Source: Erysipelotrichaceae bacterium OPF54 (GTDB taxonomy: Bacteria; Bacillota_I; Bacilli_A; Erysipelotrichales; Erysipelotrichaceae). From it: DNA of 64,000 nt. Below, piece by piece: positions 58,325-64,000 of the stretch; position 1 is the first letter of the stretch; each line of letters opens with the position of its first letter. The notes under the pieces are model-generated. The model had not been told where the DNA came from, did not search any database, and saw only the letters and a list, made by a program, of their open reading frames with translations. Where the stretch lies: assembly GCA_022834735.1 (NCBI GenBank), contig BQKD01000001.1, forward strand, positions 1,031,659-1,095,658, given 5' to 3'. Both the position numbers and the translations under genes were made by a program.

Positions 58325-58334
58325 TGCGAGGTAG
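58272..58334 (+). CDS. Possible 20-residue leader peptide
   Basis: ATG 58272 opens a 20-codon frame (MTGNNAVGRKTNRYDTSFAR, stop 58332-58334) with AAAGAGGTGG 7-10 nt upstream. Its end lies in the 3' arm of the hairpin, so its translation would open the hairpin. Not long enough for statistical support; offered because of the context. Confidence 0.35.
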   Translation: MTGNNAVGRKTNRYDTSFAR

Positions 58335-58409
58335 TAACTGGGATGAGAAAAAAAGGATGCATTCCGGTTTTTTATTTGATGAATGATCAGTATAGGGAGG
58401 AATAATACA

Positions 58410-59081
58410 ATGGATCAGAATTTCAACAAAGTATTTTGGGATGCCTGCGCGAACGGCGATTTCCCGATGGTATGCGCTCAGATCAAGACCGGTGCGGATG
58501 TCAACTATCAGAACGGCGACGGAAGAACGGCTCTGATGCGTTCGGCAAAACGGGACCGCAAGGATGTTGTCCAGGTATTGATCGATAATGGAGCGGATGT
58601 CAATATGAGCGACAACAAAGGCAAGACCGCATTGATGGCTGCTGCCAAAAAGGGAAACAAGACGATCTGCAAAGCGCTGATCGATGCCGGAGCGGATGTC
58701 AACGCCAGGGACGACAATGGCCGCACAGCGCTCATGAGAGCCGCGCTGCTCGGACAGGACCGCTGCGTGCAGACGCTTCTGGATGCCGGAGCGGATATCA
58801 ACGCGCAGGACGAGGCGGGACGCAGCGCTTTGATGGAAGCGTGCATCGCGTTCAAGAGAGATACGATCGCCTTGCTGCTGGAAAGAAATGCGGATGTGAA
58901 TTTATTTGATAATAACGGATGCACAGCGCTCATGCGTGCTGCATACGGCGGATATCCATCCCTTGTCGAAAAGCTGCTTGCGTTCGGAGCCGACAAGGAT
59001 ATGGAAGACAAACAAGGCAATGTGGCCCTGGATTATGTCAGAGAGCATTGCAGAGCTCAGCTTGAGCCGATCTTGAGATAG
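58410..59081 (+). CDS. Ankyrin-repeat protein
   Basis: A 223-residue soluble protein made of about six ankyrin repeats of 33 residues (for example NYQNGDGRTALMRSAKRDRKDVVQVLIDNGADV, cut here at unit ends), with the consensus GxTALMxAAxxGxxxxVxxLLxxGADVN repeated from residue 15 to 215. It has no signal peptide or membrane segment. It is probably a binding scaffold or inhibitor. ATG 58410 follows AGGGAGG; the longer in-frame ATG at 58383 lacks one. The EF-G paralogue gene starts 12 bp after its stop. Confidence 0.88.
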   Translation: MDQNFNKVFWDACANGDFPMVCAQIKTGADVNYQNGDGRTALMRSAKRDRKDVVQVLIDNGADVNMSDNKGKTALMAAAKKGNKTICKALIDAGADVNARDDNGRTALMRAALLGQDRCVQTLLDAGADINAQDEAGRSALMEACIAFKRDTIALLLERNADVNLFDNNGCTALMRAAYGGYPSLVEKLLAFGADKDMEDKQGNVALDYVREHCRAQLEPILR

Positions 59082-59093
59082 GAGGAAATGATC

Positions 59094-61169
59094 ATGAAAG
59101 ACTATTTGAGTTCTGAAGTCAGAAACGTCAGTGTCGTTGGACATAGCGGCGCCGGAAAAACTTCTGTTCTGGAAGCAATGCTTTACTATACCGATGCGAC
59201 GGACCGTTTCGGAAAAACGAGCGAAGGAAGCTCGCTGATCGATTTTGACGCGGAAGAGATCCGCCGCGGACTGTCCGTATACACTTCGATCGTGCCGATC
59301 GAATGGGATAACTGCAAGATCAATTTTATCGACACGCCGGGCTATCTCGACTTTATCGGCGAAAAAGAAGCCGGGGAAAGCGTAGGAGACAATGTCCTGA
59401 TCGTCGTGGATGCGAAAAATCCTCTCGAACCGGGAACACGGCTGGCGTTCAAAGATGCTTTTGCACAGAAAAAGCCGACCATCTTCTTCATCAACAAGCT
59501 CGATGAGGAAAATACTTCCTTCGAAAAGGCGTATACGGCCCTTCACGAAGAATTCGGCAAGAGCGTGATCCCGTTCGAAGTTCCGATCATTGAAAACGGC
59601 GTATATGTCGGAACGGTCAATATCCTCAAAAACAAGGCATGGTATCATCACGGACCGAAAGCCTCGGATTCCGTGGCCCAGCCGATCCCTGAATCCATGA
59701 TGGACGAAGTGTCGATGTACAAGGATCAGATCGCCGAAGCTGTCGCTATGGGCGATGACGAGCTGATGGAAAAATTCTTCTCGGGCGAGGAATTCACGGA
59801 TGCCGAGCTGACGCGCGGCGTGCGCATCGGCGTACGCAGCGGCGAGATCATTCCTGTCTTTTCCGGTTCTGCGATCGAATCGCGCGGCATCGGCCGTCTG
59901 ATGGATCTGATCGCTACCTATTTCCCGACCTATTCGGAAAAAGGGGTCTACACAGCCACTACGCCGAATGGAGTCAAGGTCGAGCTGCTTACGACCGAGC
60001 AGGAGGTCCTGACTGCCCAGGTGTTCAAAACGATCGTGGACCCGTTTGTCGGACGGATTTCCTATGTGAAGGTGCTTTCGGGAACGCTGGCATCGGATTC
60101 GAGCGTCGTGAACGCCAACAACGGCAAACCGGAAAAACTGTCCCAGATCTTTATCATTAAAGGAAAGCATCAGACGGCTGCCGGAAAACTGTTTACAGGA
60201 GATATCGGCGCGCTGACCAAGCTGCAGAATACGCAGACGAACGATACGCTGTGCGACCGCGGCAAACTGCTGATCGCCGATCCGATCGTCTTTACGAAAC
60301 CGCTGTATGGCCAGGCCGTAACGCCGAAGACAAAAAATGACGAGGACCGCCTGAGCAATGGTCTGGCAAGGCTGCAGGAGGAAGACCCGACATTCAAGGT
60401 CGTGCAGAACAAGGAAACAAAGGAAACCGTGATGTACGGGATCGGGGATCAGCATCTGGATGTGATCGTGAACAAGCTGAAAAACAAATTCAAGGCCGAT
60501 GTCATCTTGAGCGATCCGAAGATCACCTATCGCGAAACGATCACCAAGACGGCTGTAGGCGAAGGACGTCATAAAAAACAGTCCGGCGGACATGGCCAGT
60601 TCGGACATGTATTTGTCGAGTTTGCGCCAAATCCGGAAGAAGAGGAAATGGTGTTTGCGGAAAAAGTATTTGGCGGCGCCGTTCCGAAACAGTACTTCCC
60701 GGCTGTTGAAACGGGCCTGAGAGAATGTACGGCAGAAGGTACGCTGGCCAACTACAAGATGGTCAATGTCAAGACGACTCTGCTTGACGGAAAATACCAT
60801 GATGTGGATTCGAGCGAAATGGCCTTCAAGCTGGCTGCGCGCTTAGCTTATAAGGATGCGATGGAAAAATGTCATCCGATCCTTCTTGAGCCGATCATGA
60901 ACGTGACGATCCGGGTCCCTGATGAATATACGGGCACGATCATAGGTGATCTGAACAAGCGGCGCGGCGCGATCATGGGCATGACACCGGATGAGAACGA
61001 CCAGATCATCGAGGCGCAGGTCCCGATGGGCGAAATGGCACGCTACTCGGTAGAACTTCGTTCCATGACACAGGGTCTGGGTACCTATACGATCGAAATG
61101 GACCGCTATGATCCGGTTCCTGAAAATATCTCAAAACGGATCATTGAACAGGCCAAGGCCGAAAAATAA
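59094..61169 (+). CDS. Elongation factor G-like GTPase (EF-G paralogue)
   Basis: A 691-residue translational GTPase. G1 is GHSGAGKTS (canonical EF-G has AHIDAGKTT), G3 DTPGYLDF (EF-G: DTPGHVDF) and G4 NKLD. Domains II-V are present, with IMNVTIRVPDEYTGTIIGDLNKRRGAIMG in domain V. The altered G1 and G3 put it in the FusA-like paralogue group, not the housekeeping EF-G, which should be elsewhere with rpsL/rpsG. I start at ATG 59094, with AGGAGG 8 nt upstream; ATG 59088 would be only 2 nt from it. It forms an operon with the ankyrin gene. Confidence 0.9.
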   Translation: MKDYLSSEVRNVSVVGHSGAGKTSVLEAMLYYTDATDRFGKTSEGSSLIDFDAEEIRRGLSVYTSIVPIEWDNCKINFIDTPGYLDFIGEKEAGESVGDNVLIVVDAKNPLEPGTRLAFKDAFAQKKPTIFFINKLDEENTSFEKAYTALHEEFGKSVIPFEVPIIENGVYVGTVNILKNKAWYHHGPKASDSVAQPIPESMMDEVSMYKDQIAEAVAMGDDELMEKFFSGEEFTDAELTRGVRIGVRSGEIIPVFSGSAIESRGIGRLMDLIATYFPTYSEKGVYTATTPNGVKVELLTTEQEVLTAQVFKTIVDPFVGRISYVKVLSGTLASDSSVVNANNGKPEKLSQIFIIKGKHQTAAGKLFTGDIGALTKLQNTQTNDTLCDRGKLLIADPIVFTKPLYGQAVTPKTKNDEDRLSNGLARLQEEDPTFKVVQNKETKETVMYGIGDQHLDVIVNKLKNKFKADVILSDPKITYRETITKTAVGEGRHKKQSGGHGQFGHVFVEFAPNPEEEEMVFAEKVFGGAVPKQYFPAVETGLRECTAEGTLANYKMVNVKTTLLDGKYHDVDSSEMAFKLAARLAYKDAMEKCHPILLEPIMNVTIRVPDEYTGTIIGDLNKRRGAIMGMTPDENDQIIEAQVPMGEMARYSVELRSMTQGLGTYTIEMDRYDPVPENISKRIIEQAKAEK

Positions 61170-61184
61170 AAGAGTGCATGCAAA

Positions 61185-61222
61185 AAGACAGGATCAGTCA
61201 AGAAGATCCTGTCTTATTTTTT
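61185..61222. terminator. Bidirectional terminator between EF-G-like and TetR genes
   Basis: AAGACAGGATC (61185-61195) pairs with GATCCTGTCTT (61205-61215), followed by a T-rich stretch; A-rich on the other side. Confidence 0.85.
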
Positions 61223-61784
61223 CGTGATCGACCTGAAGGGCGGCTTCGATGTCTTCGCGGCAGTGATGCACAAGATCAAAGACAGCTCTGGACATGCACC
61301 ACTTCATGATGAAACCAAGCTCGATGTTGCGGCACAGCACATAAAGCTGTTCCGGATCGGACTGATTTCTGATCTGTCCGGTTTCCTGCGCTTTGCGGAT
61401 CTCGCTGACCGTGGCATTGCGGACCTCGCTTTCATAGGGAAGGATGTCGGATGCTTCGCTCATATTCAGGATCCAGTAGCGGCTGTACAGATCCCAGCCA
61501 AGCTTTGTGTTTTGTTCCATCGTATAGGTCAGTCCGATAAAAAGCCGTTCCCAGTGGTTTTCAGGATCGCACTTGTTCATCGCATTCAGCACATCGGCGA
61601 CCGATCCTCTGAAATAATAGCGAAGCAGCTGTTCCTTTGAAGAAATATAGCGATAAAACGTCGGCTTTGTGATGCCGCATTCCCTGCAGATCTCCAGCAG
61701 GGAAACCCCTTCATAGCCTCTTTCCTGAAACAGCCGGAGCGACACTTCAAGGATCAGGTTCTTTTTATTTTCACGTACTGGCAC
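61194..61784 (-). CDS. TetR/AcrR family transcriptional regulator
   Basis: A 196-residue regulator with the N-terminal TetR HTH (LILEVSLRLFQERGYEGVSLLEICRECGITKPTFYRYISSKEQLL) and a divergent helical ligand-binding domain. It overlaps the upstream TetR gene by 14 bp and resembles it (ITKPTFY(R/K)YI(S/D)SK in both), so the pair probably arose by duplication. No target transporter is adjacent. Confidence 0.9.
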   Translation of the reverse strand: MPVRENKKNLILEVSLRLFQERGYEGVSLLEICRECGITKPTFYRYISSKEQLLRYYFRGSVADVLNAMNKCDPENHWERLFIGLTYTMEQNTKLGWDLYSRYWILNMSEASDILPYESEVRNATVSEIRKAQETGQIRNQSDPEQLYVLCRNIELGFIMKWCMSRAVFDLVHHCREDIEAALQVDHEKIRQDLLD

Positions 61785-62355
61785 AGACTTCCTCCCTGAC
61801 TGGTTCGAGCAACGCTTCTATTCCTTTTCTGAAAAATTCAAAAAAGCTCTCTTCGCTTTCGAGCATGCACCGGTAGCCTCCAGTCCCGACCGATAATGCC
61901 ATCATCGCGCTCATAAGACGATGAGGATCCGACTGATTCCGGATCTCCCCTTTCTTCTGCGCGATACAGATCAGATTTTCGATGCACTGATTGAATTCCC
62001 TGGAATCTCTATACGATCCGAGCTCTTCCTTGAAATTCGAGATGATGACTTCCCGGTACAGCTTAAATCCCATTCCGTCGATATTGTGATAGTAGTATTC
62101 GAATTTTTCCAGAAGCTGATCGTAGCAGTTTTTTGATTCATCCACTTCGAACCATCCGCTCGGAAGCTCGTTAGTCATTTCGCGGAAATAATACTCAAGC
62201 AGGGAATCCTTTGAATCAATGTATTTGTAAAAGGTCGGTTTCGTGATCTGGCATGCATTGCATATATCCATGACCGTAACCGACTGGTAATTGTATTGAT
62301 GAAACAGGGAATAGGCTGTTTCAACGATTCGTGTTTTCGTATCTTTCTTCTTCAT
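61771..62355 (-). CDS. TetR/AcrR family transcriptional regulator
   Basis: A 194-residue regulator: HTH TRIVETAYSLFHQYNYQSVTVMDICNACQITKPTFYKYIDSKDSLL, then a helical effector domain. First gene of the TetR pair. A perfect palindrome lies 8 nt upstream of its start codon, which suggests autoregulation. Confidence 0.9.
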   Translation of the reverse strand: MKKKDTKTRIVETAYSLFHQYNYQSVTVMDICNACQITKPTFYKYIDSKDSLLEYYFREMTNELPSGWFEVDESKNCYDQLLEKFEYYYHNIDGMGFKLYREVIISNFKEELGSYRDSREFNQCIENLICIAQKKGEIRNQSDPHRLMSAMMALSVGTGGYRCMLESEESFFEFFRKGIEALLEPVREEVCAST

Positions 62356-62362
62356 AATGGGG

Positions 62363-62376
62363 TTTACCTCGGTAAA
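62363..62376. promoter_or_regulatory. Palindromic operator of the TetR pair
   Basis: TTTACC-tc-GGTAAA is a perfect 6-2-6 inverted repeat in the leader of the TetR operon, between a possible -10 (TAAAAT on minus, about 62396-62401) and the ATG. Typical size and place for a TetR autorepression site. Confidence 0.55.
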
Positions 62377-62478
62377 GCTTTCTTCGACATTATTTTAACA
62401 CATTTTTACGGCGTAATAAATGACATTTCGCATTAAAATATAAAGAGTATCATGAAAAAATGTATCATAATACTCATA

Positions 62479-63303
62479 TCAATCGCAATAAGCGTGCTGT
62501 GCGAAGCGCATAAGAAGCTTTGCCTGGGACGTACTGTAATTTCTCCTCGCGATTAAATATATCGAAGAAGTCTGATATGGGGCAAGCGGAATGCTTTTGA
62601 TCCATTCGCTCATCGACTCGTCATAGACAAAAGAGTGATAGATGGCTTGTCCTTGTCCGCAGGCGATCTTGGCAATACAGTCGTCCACAAGAAGGCCGGA
62701 ACGCGTTTCATCATTGATCCGCGTATCGAACAGGATGTGATTCAGATCGTGCTCGTGGACCGATTCCCGTACAGAAAGAGGATCGGAAGTGCTCACAAGA
62801 ACGATCAGAGGATAACGGGCGATCGGAGCACAAATATAACCGCTGCCTTCAGGATGCTGCAGGGCCAGAATGATATCGCACCGGTTTTTTTCCAGATCGT
62901 CCATCAGCTGTTTGTGGGTGGCGGAGTAAACACTGATCTCGATATCCGGATACCGTGCGTGAAAGGCAGAAAGAAGAGGAAGCACCATCTTCATGTCGCT
63001 GCGCAGGATCATTCCTAGGCGCAGGTTTCCGGACAGACCGTTTTTGAGCAGCTGCACATGATCAAGCGCCTCTTTATGCGCATCCAGGATCTTTTTTGCA
63101 TACGGATAAAAAGATCGTCCGTCGTATGTGAGAAAAAGCCGGTGCTTCGTGCGGTCAAATAACGGGATGCCAAGCTCTTCTTCCAGAGAACAAAGCTGCT
63201 TGGTCACAGCGCTCTGCGATATGAAAAAGCGCTGTGCGCAGCGGGTCAGGTTCATTTCATGTTCGATCAGATCGACAAAGTATTCAAGCTGTTTCAGATT
63301 CAT
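62479..63303 (-). CDS. LysR family transcriptional regulator
   Basis: A 274-residue regulator. The N-terminal winged HTH is MNLKQLEYFVDLIEHEMNLTRCAQRFFISQSAVTKQLCSLEEELGIPLFDR; a type 2 periplasmic-binding-like effector domain (about 90-270) follows. It is slightly shorter than usual (about 295). It is divergent from the YczE-type membrane protein gene, with a large inverted repeat between, so that gene is the likely target. A stretch 62377-62478 has no gene. Confidence 0.92.
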   Translation of the reverse strand: MNLKQLEYFVDLIEHEMNLTRCAQRFFISQSAVTKQLCSLEEELGIPLFDRTKHRLFLTYDGRSFYPYAKKILDAHKEALDHVQLLKNGLSGNLRLGMILRSDMKMVLPLLSAFHARYPDIEISVYSATHKQLMDDLEKNRCDIILALQHPEGSGYICAPIARYPLIVLVSTSDPLSVRESVHEHDLNHILFDTRINDETRSGLLVDDCIAKIACGQGQAIYHSFVYDESMSEWIKSIPLAPYQTSSIYLIARRNYSTSQAKLLMRFAQHAYCD

Positions 63304-63304
63304 C

Positions 63305-63361
63305 TTATTATTCCTCTATGGAATCGTACCATAATAAAACGATATTTTATAGGAATAATAA
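63305..63361. promoter_or_regulatory. Long-armed inverted repeat between LysR and YczE-type genes
   Basis: TTATTATTCCT (63305-63315) and AGGAATAATAA (63351-63361) are a perfect 11-bp inverted repeat 35 bp apart in the divergent promoter region. The spacing fits two LysR half-site regions; a hairpin role is less likely given the AT-rich long loop. Confidence 0.55.
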
Positions 63362-63402
63362 AAAGGATTAAGATAGGGATGGAAAAACAGGAGGGGACAG
63401 CA

Positions 63403-64000
63403 ATGAATTTGAAAAGAGTGATCATCTGGATCTTAGGTGTCAATATTCTGGCAGCAGGAATCGTGCTGAATACGAAAACAGGATTGGGCTGCGCGGCCGT
63501 ATCGAGCGTAAACTATGTAGCAAGCCGGCTTTTTCCGGTATCTTTCGGTACAGCAAGCTCGATCCTGTATTTGATCTTTGTCGGCATTCAGATCGTTCTG
63601 CTGAAAAAGATCACGATAGCGATCGCGATGCAGATCCCGTTTTCGATCCTTTTCGGATGGCTTACCGATCTGTATGACCGGGCGCTGCAGGTGGAGCCAC
63701 ATACACTGGGTGCACAGATGATTGTCCTTCTGATCGCGATCAGCCTGACCGCTCTTGGGATCCATTTGTTTTTAAAAGCAGATATCGTCTATAATCCGGT
63801 GAAAGGGCTCACGAAAGCGTGCGCGCAAAAGATGAACAAGGAAATAGGACAGATGAAAAATATGCTCGATCTTTCCATGATGAGCGTTTCGCTCCTCATC
63901 GGTCTCGTGTTTTCCGGCGGAATCATCGGGATCGGGGCAGGGACGCTCATTTCCGCGCTGCTGTGCGGACGCATGCTTGGCTTATATAGAAAAATGGAAC
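63403..64000 (+). CDS. YczE/YyaS/YitT-type membrane protein (partial, runs off the window)
   Basis: At least 199 residues with about five membrane helices. NILAAGIVLNTKTGLGCAAVSSV near the N-terminus and the repeated helical hairpins match the YczE-like (DUF6198) family. ACAGGAGGGG precedes ATG 63403. It is open at base 64000, so the C-terminus is not seen. Divergent from the LysR gene, which probably controls it. Confidence 0.8.
   Translation, partial: MNLKRVIIWILGVNILAAGIVLNTKTGLGCAAVSSVNYVASRLFPVSFGTASSILYLIFVGIQIVLLKKITIAIAMQIPFSILFGWLTDLYDRALQVEPHTLGAQMIVLLIAISLTALGIHLFLKADIVYNPVKGLTKACAQKMNKEIGQMKNMLDLSMMSVSLLIGLVFSGGIIGIGAGTLISALLCGRMLGLYRKME

Noticed and set aside
1..64000. CRISPR arrays
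   Set aside because: No regularly spaced repeat clusters were seen; the only tandem repeat (1770-1905) is coding, with a 48-bp period and no spacers.

Overview
The window looks like the chromosome of a low-to-middle GC Bacillota, most probably an Erysipelotrichales-type gut anaerobe. The reasons are the DUF3196 gene directly in front of tig, a cysS-mrnC-rlmB-sigma-rpmG-secE-nusG block, a stand-alone [FeFe] hydrogenase, a superoxide reductase, and glgC-glgD-glgA glycogen synthesis. This placement is inference from gene content and order; no rRNA is present.

Layout. 1-600: end of an unknown gene and ogt. 600-4980: a clearly AT-rich island with an XRE regulator divergent from three zinc-ribbon membrane proteins and a lipoprotein, ending next to tRNA-Arg(UCU). 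5.1-6.3 kb: a B-repeat protein and a decayed GNAT acetyltransferase gene. 6311-7983 and 22859-24531: two nearly identical IS4-family elements. 8.0-10.8 kb: a TPM-LemA-TPM envelope module. 10.9-18.3 kb: DUF3196-tig, lon-engB and a topoisomerase III-like gene. 18.3-21.8 kb: NAD synthetase and [FeFe] hydrogenase. 22-27 kb: two RluA-type synthases, a short prepilin-peptidase-like protein and a patatin. 27.2-34 kb: superoxide reductase, a CLC channel and an oligopeptide ABC operon. 34.2-36.8 kb: a fused ABC exporter. 37-45.8 kb: glycogen synthesis, an IS1182 element, HPr, phosphoglucomutase and a VanZ-like protein. 45.9-48.8 kb: aminotransferase, Lrp regulator and gapA. 49-56.5 kb: translation, secretion and RNA-decay genes. 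56.5-64 kb: two HAD phosphatases, an ankyrin protein with an EF-G paralogue, two TetR regulators, a LysR regulator and a truncated YczE-type membrane protein.

How the parts fit. Five cre-like operators (two before glgC, one each before pgm, gapA and the ankyrin/EF-G-like operon), together with an HPr that keeps Ser46, suggest CcpA/HPr-Ser-P control linking glycogen storage, glucose-phosphate interconversion and glycolysis.

Three signals stand out. (1) Five genes have their ATG exactly 6 nt after a -10 box and no usable Shine-Dalgarno, which predicts leaderless mRNAs. (2) Both IS4 copies sit in the loop of a Rho-independent terminator, with perfect 10-bp target duplications that read xCGAAAAxAC. 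(3) The AT-rich zinc-ribbon/OB-fold/PH-like membrane operon, with its own XRE regulator and operator, is the best candidate for an undescribed system.
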